A stretch of DNA of 13,432 nucleotides from an uncultured Oscillospiraceae bacterium (GCA_900762245.1 CAAFFR010000079.1:1-13432), one strand, 5' to 3'. Positions 7,231-13,432 are shown, counted from the stretch's first letter. Translations and numbers: made by a program. The notes: generated by a model not told the origin, from the sequence alone.

Positions 7231-7263
7231 CCGCCCCGAAGAGTAATCTTCGGGGCGGTTTTT
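7231..7263 (+). terminator. terminator of the PTS operon
   Basis: CCGCCCCGAAGA (7231-7242) and TCTTCGGGGCGG (7247-7258) form a perfect 12-bp stem with the tetraloop GTAA, followed by TTTTT (7259-7263). Confidence 0.93.
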
Positions 7264-7279
7264 ATGCTTTGAAATTCAG

Positions 7280-7310
7280 AAAAACGGAGTGACGCACCGC
7301 ATCACTCCGT
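7280..7310 (-). terminator. terminator of the HAD phosphatase gene
   Basis: ACGGAGTGA (7284-7292) and TCACTCCGT (7302-7310) form a 9-bp stem. Five A at 7280-7284 read as a T run on the minus strand. It starts 5 bases after the stop codon of the gene ending at 7316. Confidence 0.88.
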
Positions 7311-7315
7311 AAAAC

Positions 7316-8092
7316 TTATATCAGCCCATGCTGGAGACAGTAATGATAGATTCCATCTTCCGATACAGGAGCACATACATCATCGGCAAGCTCTTTTATG
7401 TATTGCGAAGCATTTCCCATGGCAATACCTGTGCCGACAGTCTGCAGCATCTCTATGTCATTATGACCGTCCCCGAAGGCCAGGGCACGAGAAGCATCCA
7501 ACTGATAGTAGGCGATGATTTTCTGAATGGCCTGGGCTTTTCCACTTCCGGCAGGAATCACATCCGCTGCCCGATTCCAGGAGAATGTGATGTCCACGCC
7601 CTCTGCGTCCCGGATAATATCGGGATGATCCGCTTCCCGGCAGCCGAGCATAATCTGGTAGACCGGCTCCTCACAAGCAGAGGAAAAATCCTCTGACACG
7701 GACAATTCCAACCCCGCCAGTCGGTAGTAGCCCGCCAGATCTTCATCCCAGCCATTGGCCGCCAACCGGTTCCGCACGGCAACCGAAACAGGTCTGCCCA
7801 TCGCTGTGGCGTTTTCCAGTACCTTTTCTACAGCTTTCGGAGGGATCGGTGCACTATGTATCACTTCCCGATTGTTATAACACAAAGAGCCATTAAAGGT
7901 ACAGAAGGCATCTATATGCACTCCGCTCAGGTTTGGAAGACTGGCCGTGGGTCTGCCGGTCGCAATGCACAACACAATGCCGTTATCATGAAGACGCTTC
8001 AGGCACTCCATGGTTTTACCGGAAATCTTTCCGGTAGCAGGATCAACCAGCGTGCCGTCAATGTCGAAAAAAATGATTTTAATGTCTTTCAT
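7316..8092 (-). CDS. HAD-superfamily phosphatase, Cof type
   Basis: A cytoplasmic, magnesium-dependent hydrolase of 258 residues, probably acting on sugar phosphates or other small phosphoesters. All HAD motifs are present: motif I FFDIDGTL with nucleophile D10 and acid D12; motif II ATGR with T45; motif III lysine K185 in GSGKAQAI; motif IV GDGHND with D208 and D212. The insert between motifs II and III (about 80-175) is the C2-type cap of the Cof/YidA group. The start is supported by AAAGAGG about 8 bases upstream. It is monocistronic with its own promoter and terminator and convergent with the PTS operon. A role in dephosphorylating sugar phosphates made by the neighbouring PTS is possible, but nothing in the sequence proves it. 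The substrate cannot be read from the sequence. Confidence 0.9.
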   Translation of the reverse strand: MKDIKIIFFDIDGTLVDPATGKISGKTMECLKRLHDNGIVLCIATGRPTASLPNLSGVHIDAFCTFNGSLCYNNREVIHSAPIPPKAVEKVLENATAMGRPVSVAVRNRLAANGWDEDLAGYYRLAGLELSVSEDFSSACEEPVYQIMLGCREADHPDIIRDAEGVDITFSWNRAADVIPAGSGKAQAIQKIIAYYQLDASRALAFGDGHNDIEMLQTVGTGIAMGNASQYIKELADDVCAPVSEDGIYHYCLQHGLI

Positions 8093-8161
8093 TTCTTACC
8101 TCTTTCTGAATTTCATCCCATAATCACGCAAAATATCAAGTCAATCCCATGTTTTACAGAC

Positions 8162-8190
8162 AGTATATCAAATTCCATATTGTAATTCAA
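8162..8190 (-). promoter_or_regulatory. promoter of the HAD phosphatase gene
   Basis: On the minus strand: -35 TTGAAT (8190-8185), 17-base spacer, -10 TATACT (8167-8162) with an extended TGA before it. It lies about 70 bases before the start codon. Confidence 0.65.
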
Positions 8191-8272
8191 CTTCTCGTTT
8201 TCTTAACTTTATACACAATGCCATCCAAAGAGTATCCCATTAAATCACCCGAAGTAAACAGCCAAAAACATA

Positions 8273-8301
8273 TTGAAACTTCCCTGTTTCTATGATATAA
8301 T
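8273..8301 (+). promoter_or_regulatory. strong rightward promoter in the 8.1-8.7 kb spacer
   Basis: TTGAAA (8273-8278), 17 bases, consensus TATAAT (8296-8301) preceded by TGA (extended -10). This is the closest match to consensus in the window, yet no long gene follows it. The predicted start is near 8308. Confidence 0.7.
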
Positions 8302-8416
8302 AAATAGTTATAATAGAATCATCTTGCATACCTATCAACGAATCGACACCATCCGTTGATGCGAAATATACTACATTCATCAGAAAACCGTTACGAATAA
8401 AGGAGTTTTGAAATAT

Positions 8417-8515
8417 ATGAAATTAGGTATCGTAAGATATCTGAACTTTTCATATATCAATATAGCTCTATATTTATACATAATTCTCATATTTCAAAAC
8501 TTTTCCGATATGTAA
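8417..8515 (+). CDS. possible 32-residue hydrophobic peptide
   Basis: ATG at 8417 is preceded by AAAGGAG (8399-8405) at 11 bases, and the frame ends at TAA 8513-8515. The 32 residues are unusually rich in Ile, Leu, Tyr and Phe. Only three are charged: K2 and R7 at the N-terminus and D31 near the C-terminus. Residues about 8-26 could span a membrane, with the positive end inside. The gene lies inside the small transcription unit described at 8308-8670, and its ribosome binding site and start codon fall within alternative hairpins. Size, charge pattern and structured mRNA resemble type I toxins or small membrane peptides, but I recognise no family. No clear antisense promoter was found. It may also be a chance frame in AT-rich DNA. 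Confidence 0.35.
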   Translation: MKLGIVRYLNFSYINIALYLYIILIFQNFSDM

Positions 8516-8545
8516 ATTCATGCATCTCCATGCAGTTTCATAGCA

Positions 8546-8567
8546 AATTGGTGCGGAATTGGTGCGG
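8546..8567 (+). repeat. 11-bp tandem duplication
   Basis: AATTGGTGCGG occurs twice back to back (8546-8556 and 8557-8567), without mismatch, in the spacer's predicted transcript. A third partial relation is the 11-mer GGAGTTTTGAA, found at 8402-8412 and again at 8567-8577 directly after the tandem copy. Confidence 0.85.
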
Positions 8568-8627
8568 GAGTTTTGAAGTGATTCATTTTCGGAAATGGGT
8601 TCATCACGACACAAAGAATATAATAAA

Positions 8628-8670
8628 CAGCCTGCAATTGCGCGTCATGCGCAAATTGCAGGCTGCTTTT
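8628..8670. terminator. probable bidirectional terminator
   Basis: CAGCCTGCAATT (8628-8639) and AATTGCAGGCTG (8654-8665) form a 12-bp stem that continues as GCGC/GCGC across a one-base bulge. A T-rich stretch follows on the plus strand (8667-8670 and beyond) and a weaker TTTATTATATT on the minus strand. It should end both the rightward small transcript and the leftward ABC operon, whose last stop is at 8679. Confidence 0.82.
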
Positions 8671-8678
8671 ATTTATTC

Positions 8679-8957
8679 TCACATACTATCATGTCCCAAT
8701 TCTTTCAGGACTTCAGCCAGCATGTTGTTACCCTGTTCAAAGCAAGCAACGGCATCCATAACCTTGCGATAGGATGCATGGATTCCGGCTTCGTTCAGCT
8801 TCACAGCAAGATCTGCCAGCTCCTTGGCATGGGCTGCGTTATGGGCGGTCATATACTTCATCAGCGCCAGCAGTTCCTCCATGGGCGTATGGCTGTGATG
8901 GTGATCATGTTCATGGGTAAGCTCATGGTGCTGATGATGAAAATGATGTTCGTGCAT
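8679..8957 (-). CDS. possible internally started free His-rich protein
   Basis: Inside the last ATPase gene, in the same frame, ATG at 8957-8955 is preceded by AAGGAG (8972-8967) at 9 bases, an ideal Shine-Dalgarno. Translation from here would yield a separate 92-residue protein that starts exactly at the histidine cluster and contains the small helical domain. The bases of this site encode the Lys/Glu-rich linker (about residues 208-214) that joins the two halves. It looks like a once separate gene whose upstream stop codon has been lost, or a dual-product gene. Such a protein could store or hand over Ni or Co. Translation from this site is inferred, not shown. Confidence 0.5.
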   Translation of the reverse strand: MHEHHFHHQHHELTHEHDHHHSHTPMEELLALMKYMTAHNAAHAKELADLAVKLNEAGIHASYRKVMDAVACFEQGNNMLAEVLKELGHDSM

Positions 8958-9599
8958 AGTTTCTGTCTCCTTTTCCTTTGTCACGTCTATATATTCCTGC
9001 CGGGACAAATCATAAATCCTGTCGGCAATTCTACTCGCCAGATGCCAGTTATGGGTCACTGCGATGATGCCCATATTTCGCTTCTTTGCTTCTTCCAGAA
9101 CTACATTCCAGATCTGCGACTGGGTAATCACATCCAGCATGGTGCTGATCTCATCGCAGATCAGATACTCAGCACCGCTCATCAGCGCTCTTGCCACGCA
9201 GAAACGCTGCAGTTCGCCGCCGGACAATTCCCTGGGAAACCGGTCCAGCCAGGCACGTTCAATACCGAAGGCATCCAGAACATCCTGGCGCATTTCGCCG
9301 CTTTCTTCCAGAACCCGCTTTAGTCTCCAGCGGGGATTGATGGCCTTTTCCGGATGCTGGTAGATCAGCTGCACCGGGCAGACACCCTTCTTGGAAAGAG
9401 GCTTTCCATCCAGAAGAATCTGACCTTCTGTGGGTTCCAGATAACCGGACATCAGCTTGACCAGGGTGGTCTTTCCGTAACCGCTGGGGGCAAACAGGGC
9501 AACACGCTCTCCACGTTCCACACTGAGGCTGATATTGTTAAGAACATAGGGTTCTTTCCGGTCATAGCGGAAGGAAATATTTTTTGCTTCAAGTGGCAT
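8679..9599 (-). CDS. Nik/Opp-type ABC ATPase with C-terminal His-rich metal-binding extension
   Basis: The second ATPase of the importer, a cytoplasmic subunit that drives uptake by ATP hydrolysis; 306 residues. The ABC domain occupies about 1-205: Walker A APSGYGKTT (37-45, where the usual first Gly is Ala37), Q-loop Q81, signature LSGGE (125-129), Walker B ICDE (147-150), D-loop with D156, and H-loop H173. Residues 215-237 are a histidine cluster, 13 His in 23 residues. Residues 239-306 form a predicted helical domain with KYMTAHNAAHAKEL and a late FEQGNNML motif. I recall similar short His-rich proteins next to cobalt/nickel transporters. The fusion makes a transition-metal substrate likely. 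The start overlaps the previous ATPase gene by 11 bases, with GAGGTG 7 bases upstream. The junction carries its own ribosome binding site and ATG at codon 215 (separate entry). Symbol nikE would be apt for the ATPase part if nickel is the substrate. Confidence 0.88.
   Translation of the reverse strand: MPLEAKNISFRYDRKEPYVLNNISLSVERGERVALFAPSGYGKTTLVKLMSGYLEPTEGQILLDGKPLSKKGVCPVQLIYQHPEKAINPRWRLKRVLEESGEMRQDVLDAFGIERAWLDRFPRELSGGELQRFCVARALMSGAEYLICDEISTMLDVITQSQIWNVVLEEAKKRNMGIIAVTHNWHLASRIADRIYDLSRQEYIDVTKEKETETMHEHHFHHQHHELTHEHDHHHSHTPMEELLALMKYMTAHNAAHAKELADLAVKLNEAGIHASYRKVMDAVACFEQGNNMLAEVLKELGHDSM
8967..8972 (-). promoter_or_regulatory. internal Shine-Dalgarno before the His-rich segment
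   Basis: AAGGAG read on the minus strand, 9 bases before an in-frame ATG, inside the coding sequence of the ATPase. It is as good a site as those that start the operon's other genes. Confidence 0.6.
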
Positions 9600-10524
9600 G
9601 GAAGCACCTCACTTCTCCGCCCCGAATTTCCCGTGTGGGCGGAACCTGGATTTGACACTGCTGCGTGGCATAGGGGCATCTGGGAGCAAACAGGCAACCC
9701 TTTGGCAGATTACCGGCATAGGGTTGGAATCCTTCGATGGGCTGGAAGCCGTTCTGAGGCAGTGCTCTCCACAGGGCTTTGCTGTAAGGATGCCGCAAAG
9801 CATCAGGGCCGATTTTGAAATCCGAAACCGGGGCAGTTTCCACCGTAGTACCGGCATAGAATACGGCTACCCGGTCCGCAAATTCAAAAGCAAGGTCAAT
9901 ATCATGGGTAATGAGGATAACTGCCTTACCCTCGTTGGCCAACTCCCGGAACATCTGCAGAGCTTCCAATGCCTGTGACAAACTCATTCCGGGAGTAGGT
10001 TCGTCGGCAATGATCAGCTGGGCATCGGTGATCAGCGCTGTGGATACCAGAACCCGCCGGGCCATGCCGCCGGACAACTGGAATGGATAGAGATTTTCTG
10101 TTTTCTCAGGAAGTGCGAATCTCTTGAAGAGACCTCTTCTTTTTTCTGTGGGATAAGGTTTCTTATGTCCATCCGCCTGCTTACCCACCTTCATCAGAGG
10201 GTCAAGAAAAGCAACGCTCTGGGGAACCAGTGCAATTTCACTGCCCCGAAGGGACTGCTGCATCTGAGGGGTCAGTTCTTTTCCTTTGTAGTGCAGATGG
10301 CCCTTTACGGTGGCGTTGCCCGGCAGGATGCCTAAGATGGCAGATGCCAGCAGGCTCTTGCCGGAACCGGAGGAACCGGCTACCGCCACGATCTCACCGG
10401 GCCGGACGGTTAAATGCAAATCGGAAATAACCTGCAAATCTTTCTGTTCCAGGGTACCGTCATACATCCGGAAAGAAACCGACAGATCGTGAATTTCCAA
10501 TAAGGTTTCGTTTTTCTGTTCCAT
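9589..10524 (-). CDS. Nik/Opp-type ABC ATPase (first of pair)
   Basis: A cytoplasmic ATP-binding subunit of 311 residues, paired with the downstream ATPase. Walker A GSSGSGKS (50-57), Q-loop Q102, signature LSGGM (150-154), Walker B IIADE (171-175) and H-loop H207 are present. Two departures stand out: the residue after the signature is Ala rather than the usual Gln (GGMARR), and the D-loop position reads PGMS rather than the usual GLD/ALD, so the D-loop Asp is missing. The helical region between Q-loop and signature is short. The C-terminus is the oligopeptide/nickel-type extension with four cysteines, C277, C283, C290 and C307 (GC...RCPYA...C...RCFHA), a pattern known from OppD/DppD/NikD relatives. 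AGGAG lies 7 bases before the ATG; the gap from the permease gene is 4 bases. nikD would be the matching name if the substrate is nickel. Confidence 0.9.
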   Translation of the reverse strand: MEQKNETLLEIHDLSVSFRMYDGTLEQKDLQVISDLHLTVRPGEIVAVAGSSGSGKSLLASAILGILPGNATVKGHLHYKGKELTPQMQQSLRGSEIALVPQSVAFLDPLMKVGKQADGHKKPYPTEKRRGLFKRFALPEKTENLYPFQLSGGMARRVLVSTALITDAQLIIADEPTPGMSLSQALEALQMFRELANEGKAVILITHDIDLAFEFADRVAVFYAGTTVETAPVSDFKIGPDALRHPYSKALWRALPQNGFQPIEGFQPYAGNLPKGCLFAPRCPYATQQCQIQVPPTREIRGGEVRCFHAT

Positions 10525-10528
10525 AATT

Positions 10529-11353
10529 TTACTCCTGTGCGCTGTAAGGATCCAGAATCATTCGCAGATTATCTCCCAGTTTGTCCACCAGCAGGACGAT
10601 CAACAGCAGCGTCAGTCCCGGGAAGACTGCAGGCCACCACAGTCCGGCGGATAAGTAGTTCATGCTTTCTGCCAGAATGATGCCGATGGCAGGCTGGTCC
10701 GGGGGCAGGCCGTAGCCCAGGAAGGAAATTGCCGCTTCATGGAGAATCGCATGTGGAAACATCAGTACCAGTCCCACAAAGAACTGAGGCACCAGATGGG
10801 GCAGCAGATGATTTACCAGGATCCAGCCGCTGGACTTACCCAGTCGCCGGGATACGGCTATATACTGTTGGCTTCGAAGCTGCATGACCTCTGCCCGGAT
10901 CAGTCGGGCCAGGCTGCACCAGTGGGTGGCGGCCACACCGATCAGCAGGCCTTTCAAGCCTCTGCCAAAGGCAACGGAAATCAGCATAATCAGCACCATG
11001 TGGGGTACACCCATCATCAGATCGATGACCCAGTTGATAAAACTGTCCATCCTTTTCGAGCCGGTAGCTGCCGCAATACCGATAAATACTGCAATCACGG
11101 CGCTGATGACAGAGGCCAGAAGGCCTACGGTCATGCTGACGGACAACCCCTTCAACGTCCGGAAGAACAGATCCCGTCCCAGCGCATCGGTTCCGAAAAA
11201 GTGATCCAGGGACGGTGGAAGTCTGGTACTGCGGATACTGGGTGCTGTCAGTTCCTCCGGCAGCATCACACCGGAAATATAGACAGCAAGAAACAAAAGT
11301 GCCAACACCACTGACAGAACCACAACCCGGGTTCGTCTGTTCCATTTCTTCAT
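10529..11353 (-). CDS. Nik/Dpp/Opp-type ABC permease (NikC/DppC-like)
   Basis: A membrane subunit of 274 residues forming half of the translocation pore. The short N-terminal membrane segment (about 9-30) and the motif HFFGTDALGRD (51-61) are hallmarks of the DppC/NikC group. The ATPase-contacting EAA loop lies about 155-187 (IAVSRRLGKSSGWILVNHLL). AAISFLGYGLPPDQPAIG (207-224) is also typical. Five to six membrane spans can be seen. The gene starts by a four-base ATGA overlap with the preceding permease gene, indicating translational coupling, and GGAGG sits about 7 bases upstream within that gene's end. The family cannot separate nickel from peptide uptake; the His-rich ATPase downstream favours metal. 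Confidence 0.92.
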   Translation of the reverse strand: MKKWNRRTRVVVLSVVLALLFLAVYISGVMLPEELTAPSIRSTRLPPSLDHFFGTDALGRDLFFRTLKGLSVSMTVGLLASVISAVIAVFIGIAAATGSKRMDSFINWVIDLMMGVPHMVLIMLISVAFGRGLKGLLIGVAATHWCSLARLIRAEVMQLRSQQYIAVSRRLGKSSGWILVNHLLPHLVPQFFVGLVLMFPHAILHEAAISFLGYGLPPDQPAIGIILAESMNYLSAGLWWPAVFPGLTLLLIVLLVDKLGDNLRMILDPYSAQE

Positions 11354-12345
11354 TGGGACACCTCCCGGATCTGAGGATCAATGATTCCGTAAAGCAGATT
11401 GGCGATCATATTGCCAACACATACAAACAATGCAGAGAACAAGGTAACGCCCAGAAGCAAGGGAACATCACACCGAAGACCTGCCGCAGATACGGCGCTT
11501 CCCAGGCCGGGATAGCTGAAGACAGTTTCCGCCATAACGCTGCCGCCGAAGAGTTCTGCAAAGGATGTAAACTGAAGGGTCAGCGCAGGAAGCAGGATAT
11601 TCCGCAGACCATGCCGCCGCAGGATCGTCCACTTTCCCTCTCCCCTGGCCCGGGCAAAGAGGCAGTATTCGCTGCTGAGCACATCAATCAGCTTTTGCCG
11701 GGTATGCAGGGCAATATTGGCAAAGGACATGAGGCTTAACGTAAAGGCAGGCAGGAACAGATGATGCAGCCGCTGCGCCAGAGTAATGTTCTCCGAGCGG
11801 ACACCGATAGGGCTGGAAAAGCCCACCGGAAACCAGCCCAGCTGTACCGCAAAAATCAGCAGAAACAGCAAACCCAGCCAGAAGGTCGGCACAGAAGACA
11901 GCAGATAGCAGATCTTTTTCAAAATCTTATCCGGCCACTTCTCCTGAAACATGCCCATGATGCAGCCTAAGACAAACCCGATAATACCGGCAAAGAGCCA
12001 GGCACAGATCATCAGCGCCAGAGAATTGGCAAACCGCTCTGCAATCACATCTGCCACCGGTCGCCGGTAAATGGCGGAATGACCCATGTCACCCCGGAGC
12101 AAGGAACCGAGCCAGGTGAAATACCGCTCCACAGGCGGTTCATTGACACCCCAGTATGCTTCCAGTTCTGCCCTCTGCTCTGCGGAAACCGCGGTACCCA
12201 GACTCATGATATACTGGCTTACAGGGTCCACCGGAGAAGCACTAATCAAAGCAAAGGCAATGATGCTGACCGCCAGCAGCAGGGAAAGGATTTTTACGGA
12301 GTTCTTCAGAAATATCGTTGTCAATCTTTTTATAGTTTCTTTCAT
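11350..12345 (-). CDS. Nik/Dpp/Opp-type ABC permease (NikB/DppB-like)
   Basis: The other half of the pore; 331 residues from the chosen start. ATG codons also occur at 12393 and 12351, but GAGG (12358-12355) is 9 bases before 12345, only 3 before 12351, and lies downstream of 12393. Also, starting at 12345 gives the usual basic N-terminus (KETIKRL) followed by the first membrane span. Typical features are PVDP after that span, RGDMGHSAIYRRPVADVI, six spans, the EAA loop (ARGEGKWTILRRHGLRNILLPA) and the late ETVFSYPGLG motif. It follows the binding-protein gene by 126 bases, a space that holds a hairpin, and overlaps the next permease gene by four bases. It should form a heterodimer with that permease. 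Confidence 0.92.
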   Translation of the reverse strand: MKETIKRLTTIFLKNSVKILSLLLAVSIIAFALISASPVDPVSQYIMSLGTAVSAEQRAELEAYWGVNEPPVERYFTWLGSLLRGDMGHSAIYRRPVADVIAERFANSLALMICAWLFAGIIGFVLGCIMGMFQEKWPDKILKKICYLLSSVPTFWLGLLFLLIFAVQLGWFPVGFSSPIGVRSENITLAQRLHHLFLPAFTLSLMSFANIALHTRQKLIDVLSSEYCLFARARGEGKWTILRRHGLRNILLPALTLQFTSFAELFGGSVMAETVFSYPGLGSAVSAAGLRCDVPLLLGVTLFSALFVCVGNMIANLLYGIIDPQIREVSQ

Positions 12346-12431
12346 AGTCATGCGCCTCTTTCTATGTTGGCTATCGGCAAAACACCGTATCAATGCTCTC
12401 CCGAAAGCCAGCAGACAAAATAATCCGTAAA

Positions 12432-12461
12432 GGGATACTGCACCGGTTGATGCAGTATCCC
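12432..12461 (-). terminator. stem-loop between binding-protein and permease genes
   Basis: GGGATACTGCA (12432-12442) and TGCAGTATCCC (12451-12461) form a perfect 11-bp stem with an 8-base loop, 10 bases after the binding-protein stop. Only TTTA follows on the minus strand, so termination should be partial. This fits the usual pattern of excess binding protein over membrane subunits, by partial termination or by protecting the upstream mRNA. Confidence 0.6.
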
Positions 12462-12471
12462 ACAGGAATGG

Positions 12472-13432
12472 TTATGCTGTCCAGGTCCAGTCCTGGATAT
12501 TCTGCAGGAAGGGGAAATTGCTTCCGTGAGGATGGACATATTGATTACCAATGTTCAGGCCATCCCGGATAAAATACACATGATCCAAATTGACGATCCA
12601 GACCCAGGGGCACTGCCCGATCATAGCTGTACCGGTTTCGCCGTCCCACTGAACCTTCCGGAAATTCTCATAAGCTTCTTCCGGGGTCAGTGCCTGCCGG
12701 GCATTTTCCAGATAACCGTCGGTAACTTCGCTCATGTAGCCTTCGGGATTGTAGTAGTCATCCAGCAGTGCGCCCTTGCTCTGATACAGGAAATAGGTTT
12801 CAGAGGGGTTCGCGGCACCCCAGCCCATCATGACGGCTTCGGAGAACATTTTCAGGCTGATTTCGTCCCAGCTGAGGCCCTCAGGAATGACATTGATACC
12901 CACTTCCTTCAGAAGTTCCACACAGGCCAGCAGGATCGCCTGCCGGGCAGAATCCCCGGCGGGATACATGCAGGTAAACTCCGCCTTAAGGCCGTCCTTT
13001 TCCACAATGCCGTCACCGTCAGTGTCTGCCCAACCAGCTTCACGGAGAAGCTGCTTTGCGTAGTCTACATTGGTTTCGATCTTCACAGCGGGGTTGTTCC
13101 AGGGCATACCGTCGTTTTCAGAGTACGCAGGGGTTGCATAGCCGTTCAATGCCACATCCGCAATCAGACTACGGTCAATGGCATAGGCGATGGCCTGGCG
13201 GATTTCCATGTTGCAGGTAACGTTGTTACCAATGGGTGCTCCGTTCTGAGCTACCTTGCCTTCCGCAGGAAGCACGGGAAGGGTGAATCCGCGGCAGTCG
13301 GCAGTGGCAATCCGTTCAATGTGATAGCCGTTAACCTGGTTCACTGCCAGGGTCGCAGAGGTGATGGCTGCATCTACCTGTCCTGCCTGGACAGCCGCCA
13401 GGGCGGCATCTTCGCCCATGACGACGCTGATC
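12472..13432 (-). CDS. extracytoplasmic binding protein of the Nik/Opp-type importer (partial)
   Basis: The C-terminal ~320 residues of a family 5 (SBP_bac_5) solute-binding protein; the frame stays open to the window edge, so signal peptide and N-terminal domain lie outside. An internal ATG at 13419 is not the start. Visible marks are AALAAVQAGQVDAAI, the family hallmark RQAIAYAIDRSLIADVALNGYATPA, GWADTDGDGIVEKDG (a loop frequent in these proteins that resembles a calcium loop), LLKEVGINV, and the end LNIGNQYVHPHGSNFPFLQNIQDWTW. The HPHG pair near the C-terminus could take part in metal-complex binding, since NikA-type proteins use a late histidine, but I cannot align it with certainty. It delivers substrate to the permeases encoded downstream and is presumably a lipoprotein. 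It is first of the five visible operon genes. Confidence 0.9.
   Translation of the reverse strand, partial: ISVVMGEDAALAAVQAGQVDAAITSATLAVNQVNGYHIERIATADCRGFTLPVLPAEGKVAQNGAPIGNNVTCNMEIRQAIAYAIDRSLIADVALNGYATPAYSENDGMPWNNPAVKIETNVDYAKQLLREAGWADTDGDGIVEKDGLKAEFTCMYPAGDSARQAILLACVELLKEVGINVIPEGLSWDEISLKMFSEAVMMGWGAANPSETYFLYQSKGALLDDYYNPEGYMSEVTDGYLENARQALTPEEAYENFRKVQWDGETGTAMIGQCPWVWIVNLDHVYFIRDGLNIGNQYVHPHGSNFPFLQNIQDWTWTA

Larger units (their letters stand above)
8308..8670 (+). ncRNA. possible structured RNA or small-peptide transcript
   Basis: A predicted transcript of about 360 bases bounded by the promoter at 8273-8301 and the terminator at 8628-8670. It contains several possible hairpins: ATCAACG/CGTTGAT (8334-8340, 8354-8360); ATATATGAAA/TTTCATATAT (8413-8422, 8448-8457); GTTTTGAAATAT/ATATTTCAAAAC (8405-8416, 8489-8500); AATATAG/CTATATT (8459-8465, 8468-8474); and CATTT-TCGG-AAATG (8584-8597). 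It also contains a 32-codon frame. It does not match tmRNA, 6S, SRP, RNase P RNA, T-box or any riboswitch I can recognise. Confidence 0.35.

Noticed and set aside
8530..8772. 80-codon plus-strand frame across the spacer terminator
   Set aside because: It reads through the strong stem-loop at 8628-8670 and into the opposite strand of the ABC ATPase gene, and lacks a Shine-Dalgarno site.
12351..12393. Upstream ATG starts for the NikB-like permease
   Set aside because: The 12393 start adds a charged, Cys/His-containing leader unusual for the family and has no ribosome binding site at the right distance. The 12351 start is only 3 bases from GAGG.

Overview
The window looks like chromosomal DNA of a gut-type, moderately GC-rich member of the Bacillota, most likely a clostridial (Oscillospiraceae/Ruminococcaceae-like) bacterium. 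This is inferred from GGAGG-type ribosome binding sites, TTGNNN-17-TATNNT promoters with extended -10 (TGn) elements, AT-rich spacers between GC-richer genes, and the gene content. No rRNA, tRNA, CRISPR array or intact insertion sequence was seen.

Left end (1-460): an AT-rich gene for a small HNH endonuclease that differs in base composition from its neighbours and is probably accessory DNA. At 639-1862 lies a single-chain, iron-sulfur L-serine dehydratase with its own promoter and terminator. Converging on it from the minus strand (2015-2941) is a conserved, poorly characterised TIM-barrel-like protein.

Centre (3219-7188): a compact phosphotransferase (PTS) operon holding a whole relay: glucose-family EIIA, Enzyme I, an HPr, and an EIICB permease that most resembles N-acetylglucosamine/glucose transporters. 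A strong promoter precedes it and a strong terminator follows it. The divergent TIM-barrel-like gene shares the 277-bp control region. The HPr has the catalytic His15 but Arg at position 46, where Bacillota HPr normally has the regulatory Ser46. A Cof-type HAD phosphatase lies on the minus strand (7316-8092).

Spacer 8093-8678: besides the HAD promoter, this holds a self-contained rightward unit. It has a near-consensus extended -10 promoter, a possible 32-codon hydrophobic peptide with a good ribosome binding site, several hairpins, an 11-bp tandem duplication and a terminator. It could be a structured RNA or a small membrane-peptide gene.

Right end (8679-13432, minus strand): a five-gene ABC importer of the nickel/oligopeptide (Nik/Opp/Dpp) class, transcribed leftward in the order binding protein (cut by the window edge), permease, permease, ATPase, ATPase. 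The last ATPase carries a C-terminal histidine-rich segment and a small helical domain. An internal start with a good ribosome binding site lies exactly at the junction, so a free His-rich protein may be made as well as the fusion. This points to a transition metal (nickel or cobalt most likely) as the substrate.
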